A stretch of 64,000 nucleotides of DNA from Fluviicola chungangensis (GTDB taxonomy: Bacteria > Bacteroidota > Bacteroidia > Flavobacteriales_D > Crocinitomicaceae), in assembly GCF_007558725.1 (NCBI RefSeq), contig NZ_VLPL01000005.1:1-64000 (forward strand), read 5' to 3'. The notes beneath the pieces were generated by a model that did not search any database, was not told the DNA's origin, and saw nothing but the letters and a program-made list of their open reading frames with translations. The first letter of the stretch is position 1, and each line of letters starts with the position of its first letter. Below, one piece after another: positions 43,503 to 52,913 of this stretch. A program made the position numbers and the translations under genes.

Positions 43503-43510
43503 CAAAGTTA
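43503..43510 (-). promoter_or_regulatory. -7 box of the PKD-repeat gene
   Basis: TAACTTTG on the minus strand fits TAnnTTTG and lies 24 bases before the start codon at 43478. No clear TTG element upstream. Confidence 0.4.
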
Positions 43511-43689
43511 CGGAAGAATGAAGGGATAGTTGCCTGTAAATAAAATTCATTTTGTTAAAAATAACAGGTATTGAAGGAATCTTAAAGATATTTACAAAGA
43601 ATGTAAGAAAACTTTAGTTTTACCACACCTGTATCTGATCGGTTGATGTGATTTGCATAAACAGGATATGTTACGTCGCTATTATTTAT

Positions 43690-44580
43690 TTATAAATAGC
43701 TGTGTTTTTCTTTCAGATAGCGAAGTGTTTGTTCTTCCAATGAATTTTCTTCCGGTTGGTAATTATACTCCCATTCGGCAACCGGAGGCATGCTCATCAG
43801 GATAGATTCCGTTCTTCCGCCCGAATACAAACCGAATTTAGTTCCCCTGTCAAATGCCAGGTTAAACTCCGCATAACGCCCACGACGGTAATTCATCCAC
43901 TGTTTCTCAGACTCGGTAAAAGTTTTGTTTCTTCCCAAATCGGCCTGTTCTTCGTAAAGGAACGGAAAGCTTTCTCCTAAATCGACACAGAAACGGAATA
44001 ATTGCTCTTTGTTCAGCTGGAAATGGTTATTCAAATGGTCAAAGAAAATCCCTCCTACTCCGCGGGTTTCAGACCTATGGGGTAAATAAAAATAGTCATC
44101 TGCCCATTCCTTAAATTTCGGGTAGAAGGATTCATCGTACTTATTACAGACCGCTCTCAATTTTCGATGAAACGAAACAGCCTGTTCGTGGATGACATAA
44201 TGCGGAGTCAAATCTATTCCGCCGCCAAACCAGTGAATTCCATTATCCAGTTCAAAGTAACGCACATTCATATGAATGATTGGTACGTGCGGGTTATTCG
44301 GATGTAATACAATGGAAACCCCGGTCGCGTAAAAGTGATTTCCTTCCAGTTTCAACTGAGTCCTCATTTCTTCCGATACTGGTCCGTACACTTCGGAAAA
44401 AGCCACTCCACCCTTTTCAATCACGGAACCCTTTCGAATGGTACGTGTTTTACCACCGCCTCCTTCCGTGCGTTCCCATGCATCTTCCGAGAATTTCCCG
44501 CTTCCGTCAACACGCTCCAACTCATTGCAGATAAAAAGCTGCAATGCACGAAACTCCTGTCCAATTGTCTCCTTATTCAT
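43690..44580 (-). CDS. hemF: Coproporphyrinogen III oxidase, oxygen-dependent (HemF)
   Basis: A 296-residue enzyme that oxidatively decarboxylates coproporphyrinogen III to protoporphyrinogen IX with O2, in heme synthesis. Seen: ERTEGGGGKTRTIRKGSVIEKGGV, ATGVSIVLHPNNPHVP, HMNVRYFE, GGGIDLTPHY, then DDYFYLPHRSETRGVGGIFFD and FNLAFDRGTKFGL, all family hallmarks. Full length. The start at ATG 44580 gives MNKETIGQEFRALQ; one at 44592 is possible. Either way it overlaps the end of the LysM gene, so the two are co-transcribed. Confidence 0.95.
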   Translation of the reverse strand: MNKETIGQEFRALQLFICNELERVDGSGKFSEDAWERTEGGGGKTRTIRKGSVIEKGGVAFSEVYGPVSEEMRTQLKLEGNHFYATGVSIVLHPNNPHVPIIHMNVRYFELDNGIHWFGGGIDLTPHYVIHEQAVSFHRKLRAVCNKYDESFYPKFKEWADDYFYLPHRSETRGVGGIFFDHLNNHFQLNKEQLFRFCVDLGESFPFLYEEQADLGRNKTFTESEKQWMNYRRGRYAEFNLAFDRGTKFGLYSGGRTESILMSMPPVAEWEYNYQPEENSLEEQTLRYLKEKHSYL

Positions 44581-46366
44581 AGAAAACTCCAACCCGAATT
44601 AATTCATAGTCCTCGTGTCTCAAAATAAAACACGACTGATTTTCATATCCTCCACCTGGAGCAGCTGTTTTCAGATTAAATGCATTAATTACTTCACCCG
44701 GTACTTCTTCTTTCATCAGTAAAGTCCTTGTAAAATAATAAAAGACATCAAATCCATGGGCTCCGGCTTTATTCATGTCTGCCCTGTATTTCTTGCGGTA
44801 CAACCGAAGTAAGGTTTGTGTGTCGGGCAACGAATAGTTTAAATCACTGGAAGAAGCCCAGGTGATCTTGTATTTCGTTTTGTAATATCCTGAAATGTCG
44901 TCAAAACCGCCCCATTCTTTCACTCCGAGAACAGTGACATCGGCATTCGGGGATTTTCCCACTGCTTTATGGAGGTTATTGATAAAACTGATCACATTTC
45001 CTTTATCACGCGAAGGGAAAACCACCACTGATTCACCGCTTTTGCGAATAAATGTCGTGAAGTCACTTAGCTTTGCTTCGATGAGTTTGATATTTCCGTT
45101 CTTCTTTGAAAGTTCGATGAACCGTTTCCTGTAAGCATCAAATAATTCCTGGTCTTTTGAATTTCCCGGGTTGATTAAAACAACTTGGGCAGTCTTAAAT
45201 TGATCAATCGTATATTTTGCCAATATCTCCTGCTGGGTCATATCTGTTGTAACCGAAGCGTAGATATACGGATTGCTCTTCAGCAAGGAACTGTTGCATG
45301 CCGAAGGACATATCATGCGAATTTTTTGCTGTCCGCACCATCTTCCTACAACATCTGCGCTTTGCGGGACCAATGGCCCGAAAATCAGATCCATTCCCTT
45401 CATTTCGGCGGTATTCAGGACTTTCATAATTCCAATGGAGTCCAATGGAATGTCAATAACTTTGATCGTTGCATCGAATCCCAGTTTTTCCAGGGAATCA
45501 GCAGCCAGTTCCACTCCCATATAAAACTCGGTAGCCAGGTTTTTAAGTGCGGAGTTTCCGGATTTATCATTCAACCCGAAACTAAGCAATACTGCAATGT
45601 TGTATTTTGCTTTTGATTTAAAGATCAGTTCTTCGTCTACTTTTCGAACCTCTTCCTGAGGTTTAACTTCGCGGATCGGAACCTGTTTCACATTTTCCTT
45701 TTTCAAAGGGATTCTCAAGATATCTCCGGTCTTGATATTCGTTGATTTCAGGTTATTGAACTTTTGAAGTTCATTCACCGGGACCATAAAGCGTTTGGAA
45801 ATGGTATAAAGCGTTTCACCTGCTTTGACCTCGTAAACCAAAACGGTGTCTGTAAATGTAACTGACGGAACCGACACCGCAGGTTTCTCTACCTGCTTGG
45901 GAGGAACTGTTTCAGCATTCGGAGCAATAATCACTTTCAGTACCTGTCCTATTTTCAATCCCTTATCAATTCCGGGATTGTATTTCAACAAATCATCTAC
46001 GGAAGAATTATATTTCTTAGCGATGGAAAACGCTGTTTCTCCTTTTTCAACCGTGTGCTCACGCACGATAGTCCCACTCTGAACTTTCATATCTGCTCCG
46101 CCAAGCGGGATCAAATAACGAAAACCTTCTTTTACTCCTTTTTCAATCCCGGGATTTGCTGCAACGATATCTTCTACCGGAACATTGTACGTGGTATGAA
46201 TTCCCCACAGCGTATTTCCAGCCTGGGCAATATGAACCGCATATTTCTTTCCGTTGGAATATTCGTATACCCAATCTTTTGAATCAATCTGCGCAAAGAT
46301 CCCTTTTGAAAAGGTCAGCACACAGATTAAGAGCAAGCACCGCTTGTGAAAATTAAAGTACTTCAT
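44573..46366 (-). CDS. LysM-domain protein with periplasmic binding fold
   Basis: A 597-residue exported protein: signal peptide, three LysM domains (about 40-90, 103-150 and 178-222, each like GETLYTISKRFMVPVNELQKFN) that bind peptidoglycan, and a C-terminal type 1 periplasmic-binding-protein domain (from about 255, NIAVLLSFGLNDKS) with GPLVPQSADVV. In Bacteroidota this fusion commonly lies next to guaA. It probably binds a ligand at the cell wall; no ABC transporter genes are near, so it may be a structural or sensory protein. Overlaps hemF by 8 bases. Confidence 0.85.
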   Translation of the reverse strand: MKYFNFHKRCLLLICVLTFSKGIFAQIDSKDWVYEYSNGKKYAVHIAQAGNTLWGIHTTYNVPVEDIVAANPGIEKGVKEGFRYLIPLGGADMKVQSGTIVREHTVEKGETAFSIAKKYNSSVDDLLKYNPGIDKGLKIGQVLKVIIAPNAETVPPKQVEKPAVSVPSVTFTDTVLVYEVKAGETLYTISKRFMVPVNELQKFNNLKSTNIKTGDILRIPLKKENVKQVPIREVKPQEEVRKVDEELIFKSKAKYNIAVLLSFGLNDKSGNSALKNLATEFYMGVELAADSLEKLGFDATIKVIDIPLDSIGIMKVLNTAEMKGMDLIFGPLVPQSADVVGRWCGQQKIRMICPSACNSSLLKSNPYIYASVTTDMTQQEILAKYTIDQFKTAQVVLINPGNSKDQELFDAYRKRFIELSKKNGNIKLIEAKLSDFTTFIRKSGESVVVFPSRDKGNVISFINNLHKAVGKSPNADVTVLGVKEWGGFDDISGYYKTKYKITWASSSDLNYSLPDTQTLLRLYRKKYRADMNKAGAHGFDVFYYFTRTLLMKEEVPGEVINAFNLKTAAPGGGYENQSCFILRHEDYELIRVGVFYE

Positions 46367-46410
46367 AGCTTAAAAATAATGGTTTTTTCTAACCAAGAGT
46401 TATGCCAGTA

Positions 46411-47943
46411 TCATTCCCATTCAATGGTTGCCGGCGGTTTGGAACTGATATCGTACGTTACCCGGTTAATTCCTTTCACCTGGTTAATGATTTTATTGGA
46501 GATCAACGCAAGGAATTCATAAGGTAAATGGCACCAGTCTGCAGTCATTCCGTCTGTTGAACTTACCGCCCGGAGCGCCACTGCATTTTCGTATGTTCTT
46601 TCGTCTCCCATCACCCCAACCGATTGGATCGGTAAGAAAATAGCTCCCGCCTGCCATACGTCATTGTATAGCCCATGCTCTTTCAATCCGTCGATGAAGA
46701 TGGCATCCACTTCCTGCAAGATCCGTACTTTCTCTGCGGTGACCTCACCCAAAATGCGAATTCCAAGACCCGGCCCGGGGAAAGGATGTCTATTTAAAAT
46801 AGTTGCAGGTAAATCCAGCGATTTTCCGACCCGTCTTACTTCATCTTTGAATAACAATCTCAAAGGTTCAACAACCTGCAATTTCATATAATCAGGTAAA
46901 CCACCCACGTTGTGGTGCGATTTGATTGTTTGCGACGGACCGCCATTCACCGAAACCGATTCGATCACATCCGGATAAATGGTTCCTTGTCCAAGCCATT
47001 TGGCATCTGTCACCAATTTCGATTCGGCGTCAAATACGTCAACGAATACCTTTCCAATCGCTTTACGCTTTAACTCCGGATCTGTTAACCCTGCCAATGC
47101 GGAATAAAAATCAGCAGATGCATCCACTCCTTTGACGTTTAAACCCAATCCTTTATAACTTTCCAAAACGGAAGTGAACTCATTTTTACGCAATAATCCA
47201 TTATCTACAAAAATGCAATGCAGGTTTTCACCGATTGCCTTATGCAGTAACATGGCTGCTACAGAAGAATCAACTCCTCCCGAGAGCCCAAGAATGACCT
47301 TATCGTTCCCCAATTTTGACCTTAACTCCTCCACCGTACTTTCCACAAAAGAATCCGGTGTCCAGTTTTGAGAACAGCCACAAATATCCACGATGAAATT
47401 TTTCAACAGGATTGCCCCTTCCAGGGAATGATATACTTCCGGATGGAACTGGATCCCATAAGTTGTTTCGCCTTTAATGGCATATCCTGCTACATGAACA
47501 TCTTTTGTTGAAGCAATGATTTGATAGGAATCCGGAACGTTTTTAATCGTGTCACCGTGACTCATCCAAACTTGCGAACCGGTCGACATTCCAGTCATCA
47601 ATTCGTTTGAATTGTCTACGAAAGATAAATTCGCACGCCCATATTCACGGATGGTTGAAGGAAGCACTTCTCCTCCGAAATGATGGGCCATATATTGTGC
47701 TCCGAAACAGACTCCCAACAAGGGAAATTTCCCTTTAATCACACTTAAATCCGGTTTTGGAGATTCAGGGTCTCTTGTCGAAAAAGGACTTCCTGACAAA
47801 ATCACACCTTTCACATGCGCATCCAATTCAGGGATTTTATTCCATGGATGGATTTCACAATAAACATTCAATTCACGTACTCGGCGCGCAATCAACTGCG
47901 TGTATTGGGAGCCAAAATCAAGGATAAGGATCATTTCTTGCAT
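46411..47943 (-). CDS. guaA: GMP synthase (glutamine-hydrolysing) GuaA
   Basis: A 510-residue enzyme making GMP from XMP, glutamine and ATP. The class I glutamine amidotransferase domain has Cys79 (LGVCFGAQY) and FHPEV; the ATP pyrophosphatase domain has the P-loop [12 protein letters not shown]; the dimer domain ends KPPATIEWE. Start at ATG 47943 gives [13 protein letters not shown], matching relatives. A longer frame upstream is not used: the -7 box at 47949-47956 lies 5 bases before this ATG, so the mRNA is nearly leaderless. Confidence 0.96.
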   Translation of the reverse strand: MQEMILILDFGSQYTQLIARRVRELNVYCEIHPWNKIPELDAHVKGVILSGSPFSTRDPESPKPDLSVIKGKFPLLGVCFGAQYMAHHFGGEVLPSTIREYGRANLSFVDNSNELMTGMSTGSQVWMSHGDTIKNVPDSYQIIASTKDVHVAGYAIKGETTYGIQFHPEVYHSLEGAILLKNFIVDICGCSQNWTPDSFVESTVEELRSKLGNDKVILGLSGGVDSSVAAMLLHKAIGENLHCIFVDNGLLRKNEFTSVLESYKGLGLNVKGVDASADFYSALAGLTDPELKRKAIGKVFVDVFDAESKLVTDAKWLGQGTIYPDVIESVSVNGGPSQTIKSHHNVGGLPDYMKLQVVEPLRLLFKDEVRRVGKSLDLPATILNRHPFPGPGLGIRILGEVTAEKVRILQEVDAIFIDGLKEHGLYNDVWQAGAIFLPIQSVGVMGDERTYENAVALRAVSSTDGMTADWCHLPYEFLALISNKIINQVKGINRVTYDISSKPPATIEWE

Positions 47944-47948
47944 GCCCG

Positions 47949-47956
47949 CAAAGATA
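47949..47956 (-). promoter_or_regulatory. -7 box of guaA
   Basis: TATCTTTG on the minus strand (followed by C, as in the tRNA-Lys promoter) ends 5 bases before the guaA ATG. No TTG is visible 19 bases upstream. Confidence 0.45.
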
Positions 47957-48112
47957 AGGCATATTCGTGACATGGATACCGACATTTGGAATTTGTTTCC
48001 AAAAATCAACTGACAACTGAAACCCAATCAGGACAATCTGTCAGTTTAACAACTTTTGGAATAATTTATGACGGAGAGCAGGCATTAATCTAAGAAGCAT
48101 CGGGAATTTCAT

Positions 48113-48120
48113 TATTTTTG
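48113..48120 (+). promoter_or_regulatory. Candidate -7 box of secA
   Basis: TATTTTTG fits TAnnTTTG, 22 bases before the secA ATG. The -33 element is not clear. Confidence 0.35.
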
Positions 48121-48142
48121 GCTTCGATTTATAATAAACACC

Positions 48143-51100
48143 ATGTTAGGAGGAATTTTAAAGAAAATCTTAGGCGACAAGTCAGCTACTGACCAAAAAA
48201 AATACCAGCCTGTTATTCAACAAGTTGGAGCGATATTTAACACATTACAAAATGAGTCTGACGACGCTTTACGTGGTAGAACAGCTAAGTTCAAACAAAA
48301 AGTTCAGGACGCTATTAAAGAGTTGGAAGCAGAAATTGCCGACTTAACTCATAAAGCGAATGATATCCATATGCCTTTGCACCAAAAAGAAGCGATCTAT
48401 GAAAGCATCGATGCCAAGGAAAAAGAGGTGAATGTCATTATTGAAAAGGTGCTGGAAGAAATTCTTCCCGAAGCCTTTGCGGTAGTCAAAGAAACGGCAA
48501 GACGCTGGGCAGAAAACGGTCAGCTGACAGTTACAGCTACAGAGCTTGACAAAACACTTGCCACCCGAAAAGACGGAATCACCATCGAAGGAGACAAAGC
48601 AATCTGGAGCAACAAATGGACTGCTGCAGGAGCTTCCGTGGAATGGGTCATGGTTCACTACGACGTTCAGCTGATGGGTGGAGCCGTGCTGCACAGAGGA
48701 AATATTGCCGAAATGCAAACTGGTGAAGGTAAAACCCTTGTTGCAACACTTCCCGTATACTTAAATGCCTTATCAGGAAAAGGAGTTCACGTGGTAACTG
48801 TGAATGACTACCTGGCAAAACGTGACTCCGAATGGATGGGACCTTTGTACCAATTCCACGGTTTGACGGTAGATTGCATCGACAAACACCAACCGAACTC
48901 GGAAGCCCGCAGAGAAGCTTATATGGCTGACATTACCTTCGGAACGAATAACGAATTCGGTTTCGACTATCTGCGCGACAACATGGCGAGCGCTGTGGAG
49001 GACCTGGTACAACGCAAGCATCACTTTGCAATTGTTGATGAGGTCGATTCGGTATTGATTGATGATGCACGTACTCCGTTGATTATTTCCGGTCCTACAC
49101 CAAAAGGCGATCAACATGAATTTTACGAATTAAAACCACGCGTGGAATTGATCGTTGAAGCTCAGCGCAAATATGTAAACCAGGCATTGGCTGATGCAAA
49201 GCGCCTGCTGACTGTCATCAATGGCGGAACAGTGGAAGGAATGGACCAAAAAACGGCATTGGAGCAAGGAGGAATTGCATTGCTTCGTGCACACAGAGGT
49301 TTACCTAAAAATAAAGCATTGCATAAGTTCCTGTCCGAACCGGGTATCAAGTCTCACTTGCAAAAAGTTGAGAACCAATACATGGCGGAACAAGGAAAAC
49401 AGATGAAGAAAATTGACGTCGAGTTATTCTTTGTGATCGATGAAAAACAAAATACGGTTGAATTAACTGAAAAAGGAATTGACCTGATCTCCGGAAATGA
49501 GGACCGTAATTTCTTCGTGATGCCGGACATTTCTTCTGAAATTGCCCAATTACAAAAATTAAATCTTCCGAAAGAAGAATTTGCAGATAAAAAAGAAGTT
49601 CTGATCCGTGATTACACCGTGAAATCAGAGCGGATCCATTCAGTTTCCCAATTGTTGAAAGCATATACCCTTTTCGAAAAAGAAGTGGAATATGTGATCA
49701 TGGACGGAAAGATCAAGATCGTGGATGAATCAACCGGTCGGATCATGGAAGGTCGCCGATATTCGGACGGATTGCACCAGGCGATCGAAGCAAAGGAAAA
49801 TGTAACGGTTGAAGCTGCAACACAAACGTATGCAACCGTTACCCTTCAGAACTACTTCCGTATGTACCACAAATTGGCAGGTATGACGGGTACTGCTGAA
49901 ACAGAAGCAAAAGAATTCTGGGACATTTACAAACTGGATGTGGTGGTGATTCCTACAAACCGCCCGATTTCGCGCAAGGACGACAACGATTTGGTTTTCA
50001 AAACTGCCCGTGAGAAATATGCCGCGGTGATTGAAGAAGTCAACAAACTGGTTCAGGCCGGAAGACCTGTATTGGTTGGTACGACCACAGTTGAGATTTC
50101 CGAATTATTAAGCCGGATGCTGAAGATGCGCAATATTTCTCACCAGGTATTGAACGCGAAATACCACCAAAAAGAGGCGGAGATCGTAGCACATGCAGGT
50201 GAAGCAGGAGCCGTGACGATTGCAACAAACATGGCGGGTCGTGGTACCGATATCAAATTGGGAGAAGGAGTAAAAGAAGCCGGAGGTCTGGCGATCATCG
50301 GTACTGAAAGACACGATTCCCGTCGTGTGGACAGACAGTTACGCGGTCGTGCCGGACGTCAGGGAGATCCCGGATCCTCTACGTTCTTTGTTTCATTGGA
50401 AGATGATTTGATGCGTAAGTTCGGTTCTGAGCGTATTGCAAAAATCATGGACCGTCTCGGTTTGAAAGAAGGGGAAGTCATTCAGCACAGCATGGTTTCG
50501 AGATCCATCGAACGCGCTCAGAAAAAAGTAGAAGAAAACAACTTTGGTGTTCGTAAACGTCTATTGGAATACGATGACGTGATGAACGCACAACGTAAGG
50601 CTATTTATAAAAAACGCCGCAATGCCTTATTCGGAGATCGTTTGAGCGTGGATGTGTCCAATATGTTCTACGACGTGATCGAAGGATTGGTAAGTGCTCA
50701 CCAGGGAGGTTCTTTCGAGGCATTCAATGTCGATATGATCCGCATTATCGGAATCGATTCCCCGGTTTCAGAAGCGCAATTCAAATCGGCAAAATACGAT
50801 GACTTGGTAAACGACCTGTATGATGGCGTAATGGAGCATTACAACCGCAAAAATGCACGATTGGCTGAAATTTCCATGCCGCAGATCAAGCATGTGTTCG
50901 AAACAATGTCCCAATATCAAAACATCCAGTTCATCATCACGGACGGTGTGAAAACCATGCCATTGGTCGTGAGCCTGAAAGAAGCATACGAATCCAACGG
51001 AGCATCCGTTCCAAATGCACTGGAGCGCAACATTGTATTGGGAATGATCGACAACGAGTGGAAAGAACACTTACGTGAAATGGATGATTTGCGTTCTTCC

Positions 51101-51493
51101 GTTCAGCAAGCGGTTTACGAACAAAAAGATCCGTTGCTGATTTACAAACTGGAATCCTTTGAATTGTTCAAAGCAATGAACGCACGTTTGAGCAATGAAA
51201 CCGTTGAATTCCTTGTGAAAGCAGATGTTCCGAGAGATCAGCTGGATGACATTCAGACAACAAACAGGGAAGTTGCTCAAAATAATTACGAAAAGGCGCA
51301 CATCGAGTCGACTTCATCGAGCACAGAAATGCCCCGTTTCAGCGGAAGCGAAGGATACGATGAGGCAATGCGCAATTCAGCACCGCAACGCGAGAAACAA
51401 CAACCGATCGTTTCGACGGAACCAAAAATCGGACGAAATGATCCTTGTCCTTGCGGGAGCGGCAAGAAATACAAACAATGTCACGGAAAATAA
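48143..51493 (+). CDS. secA: Preprotein translocase ATPase SecA
   Basis: A 1116-residue motor that drives proteins through SecYEG. Walker A MQTGEGKT at about 191-198, [11 protein letters not shown] (Walker B) at about 300, the [15 protein letters not shown] and [16 protein letters not shown] segments, [17 protein letters not shown] and [16 protein letters not shown] helicase motifs. The C terminus ends in the zinc-binding [15 protein letters not shown], which binds SecB or ribosomes. It is longer than E. coli SecA (901), as is normal in Bacteroidota, with extra residues in the first half. Own promoter and terminator. Confidence 0.97.
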   Translation: MLGGILKKILGDKSATDQKKYQPVIQQVGAIFNTLQNESDDALRGRTAKFKQKVQDAIKELEAEIADLTHKANDIHMPLHQKEAIYESIDAKEKEVNVIIEKVLEEILPEAFAVVKETARRWAENGQLTVTATELDKTLATRKDGITIEGDKAIWSNKWTAAGASVEWVMVHYDVQLMGGAVLHRGNIAEMQTGEGKTLVATLPVYLNALSGKGVHVVTVNDYLAKRDSEWMGPLYQFHGLTVDCIDKHQPNSEARREAYMADITFGTNNEFGFDYLRDNMASAVEDLVQRKHHFAIVDEVDSVLIDDARTPLIISGPTPKGDQHEFYELKPRVELIVEAQRKYVNQALADAKRLLTVINGGTVEGMDQKTALEQGGIALLRAHRGLPKNKALHKFLSEPGIKSHLQKVENQYMAEQGKQMKKIDVELFFVIDEKQNTVELTEKGIDLISGNEDRNFFVMPDISSEIAQLQKLNLPKEEFADKKEVLIRDYTVKSERIHSVSQLLKAYTLFEKEVEYVIMDGKIKIVDESTGRIMEGRRYSDGLHQAIEAKENVTVEAATQTYATVTLQNYFRMYHKLAGMTGTAETEAKEFWDIYKLDVVVIPTNRPISRKDDNDLVFKTAREKYAAVIEEVNKLVQAGRPVLVGTTTVEISELLSRMLKMRNISHQVLNAKYHQKEAEIVAHAGEAGAVTIATNMAGRGTDIKLGEGVKEAGGLAIIGTERHDSRRVDRQLRGRAGRQGDPGSSTFFVSLEDDLMRKFGSERIAKIMDRLGLKEGEVIQHSMVSRSIERAQKKVEENNFGVRKRLLEYDDVMNAQRKAIYKKRRNALFGDRLSVDVSNMFYDVIEGLVSAHQGGSFEAFNVDMIRIIGIDSPVSEAQFKSAKYDDLVNDLYDGVMEHYNRKNARLAEISMPQIKHVFETMSQYQNIQFIITDGVKTMPLVVSLKEAYESNGASVPNALERNIVLGMIDNEWKEHLREMDDLRSSVQQAVYEQKDPLLIYKLESFELFKAMNARLSNETVEFLVKADVPRDQLDDIQTTNREVAQNNYEKAHIESTSSSTEMPRFSGSEGYDEAMRNSAPQREKQQPIVSTEPKIGRNDPCPCGSGKKYKQCHGK

Positions 51494-51498
51494 AATAC

Positions 51499-51526
51499 AA
51501 GGCGGTTCGAAAGAGTCGCCTTTTTT
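51499..51526 (+). terminator. Terminator of secA
   Basis: AAGGCG (51499-51504) pairs with CGCCTT (51517-51522), followed by a run of T to 51526. Confidence 0.8.
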
Positions 51527-51550
51527 GCAGAAATGTGATTTATAAAAATG

Positions 51551-51573
51551 GTAGAAATGCATCGCATCCCTAC
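51551..51573. repeat. Small dispersed palindrome, second copy
   Basis: GTAGAAATGC, then ATC, then GCATCCCTAC: a 10-bp inverted repeat with two mismatches, related to the one at 38181-38204. Confidence 0.4.
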
Positions 51574-51590
51574 AATTTATCAATAAACCA

Positions 51591-51598
51591 TATATTTG
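51591..51598 (+). promoter_or_regulatory. -7 box ahead of the DUF2520 gene
   Basis: TATATTTG fits TAnnTTTG and ends 4 bases before the ATG at 51603; the spacing would give a leaderless mRNA. Confidence 0.4.
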
Positions 51599-51602
51599 AA
51601 TT

Positions 51603-52364
51603 ATGAACCAAAAATTAAAAATTGGAATTGTAGGCATGGGAAATGTGGGAATTCATTTCCTTCAGCGCCTGATCGAATTGGGACACACTCATCTGACGGT
51701 TTATTCCCGTTCGGGGAACAATTTACCTGCATCTATGAATGCAAAGGATGTTCAATTCACCAATGATTTTAAGGAATTTATCGATTTTGATATTGTCTTT
51801 TGCGCGGTAAATGACAACACGATGGTGGAAATGGTCCGGCTCGTTTCGAAATATGCCCCGGTTGTTTCGGTTTCCGGAACGGTCAACCTGAACCACTTAA
51901 AAACCAAATATCCTATCGGGACTTTCTACCCGCTTCAAAGTTTTAAAGCAGATCAAAGCATTCTCTGGAAAGGTTTACCGCTTTTTATTGAGGCTGCAGA
52001 CCCGAAATTTAAGGCTTTTTTAATGCAGCTTGGCCACGAATTCAGCGAAAATGCCATTGAACTATCGGAAGACAAACGTCAGTATCTGCACGTAGCCGCT
52101 GTATTTGCAAATAATTTCACCAATCACATCATTGACCTGGCAGCGCATTATTGTGAAGAGCATGGCATTCAATTTGACTGGCTGAAACCTTTGATCAATC
52201 AAACAATGGAAAAGATCCAATCGAATAATCCGCATGATATTTTAACCGGTCCGGCTGTACGCAACGATCAGAGTACTATTCAGAAACACCTTGAATTACT
52301 GAAACCGGATCAAAAAACCATTTACCAGACATTAACGAAAAGCATTATCAAACACTACAAATAA
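51603..52364 (+). CDS. DUF2520 protein, NADP-dehydrogenase-like
   Basis: A 253-residue protein with an N-terminal Rossmann domain (KIGIVGMGNVGIHFLQRL, glycine motif G-x-G-x-x-G) of the ProC/F420-dependent NADP oxidoreductase type, and a C-terminal DUF2520 helical domain (HVAAVFANNFTNHI). It may be a reductase or dehydrogenase; the substrate is unknown. In Bacteroidota this gene typically stands before a KdsC-like phosphatase, as here: the next ATG is 1 base after its stop. Confidence 0.85.
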   Translation: MNQKLKIGIVGMGNVGIHFLQRLIELGHTHLTVYSRSGNNLPASMNAKDVQFTNDFKEFIDFDIVFCAVNDNTMVEMVRLVSKYAPVVSVSGTVNLNHLKTKYPIGTFYPLQSFKADQSILWKGLPLFIEAADPKFKAFLMQLGHEFSENAIELSEDKRQYLHVAAVFANNFTNHIIDLAAHYCEEHGIQFDWLKPLINQTMEKIQSNNPHDILTGPAVRNDQSTIQKHLELLKPDQKTIYQTLTKSIIKHYK

Positions 52365-52365
52365 G

Positions 52366-52884
52366 ATGATTAGCTACAAAGAGCGCTTAAACGGTATTTC
52401 CACATTTATTTTTGATATTGACGGTGTTTTGACAGATGGAACAGTCTATCCTTACCACGGGGAATTATTGCGCGGTTTGAATTCAAAAGACGGGTATGCA
52501 ATCCAATACGCGGTGAAGAAAGGATACAAAGTGTTCATCATTACCGGCGGAAATTCAGAAGATGTAAAAATGAGCCTGATCCATTTGGGAGTGACGGAAG
52601 TTCATTTGCGTTCCTCTCACAAAGTCCAGGTTTATGAACAGCTGAAAGAAAAACACGGACTTGAAGATCAGCAAGTCTTATATATGGGAGATGATCTTCC
52701 TGATTACCAGGTCATGCAGGTGGTTGGAATGGCTGCCTGTCCGCAGGACGCCGCCATTGAGATCAAACACATTTCGCACTACCAATCACCTTATTTCGGG
52801 GGAAAAGGATGTGTTCGCGATATGATCGAACAGACATTGCGGGTACAAGGCAACTGGTTCCACGAAGAAGCGTTTGTGTGGTGA
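52366..52884 (+). CDS. kdsC: KdsC-like HAD phosphatase
   Basis: A 172-residue HAD-superfamily C0 phosphatase: motif I FDIDGVLTDG (nucleophile Asp17, Asp19), motif II FIITGGNSE, Lys in SSHKVQ, and motif III YMGDDLPDYQVM. This is the pattern of 3-deoxy-D-manno-octulosonate-8-phosphate phosphatase, which makes KDO for lipopolysaccharide. Specificity is inferred from family; no other kds gene is in the window. Translationally coupled with the DUF2520 gene. Confidence 0.85.
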   Translation: MISYKERLNGISTFIFDIDGVLTDGTVYPYHGELLRGLNSKDGYAIQYAVKKGYKVFIITGGNSEDVKMSLIHLGVTEVHLRSSHKVQVYEQLKEKHGLEDQQVLYMGDDLPDYQVMQVVGMAACPQDAAIEIKHISHYQSPYFGGKGCVRDMIEQTLRVQGNWFHEEAFVW

Positions 52885-52911
52885 TGAAGCCACAAATTCG
52901 TGGCATCATTT
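52882..52911. terminator. Hairpin between convergent genes
   Basis: GCCAC and GTGGC around AAATTC, extended by TGATG/CATCA with a 2-base bulge, then TT. It starts in the stop codon of the KdsC-like gene and can serve both strands. Confidence 0.5.
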
Positions 52912-52913
52912 CA

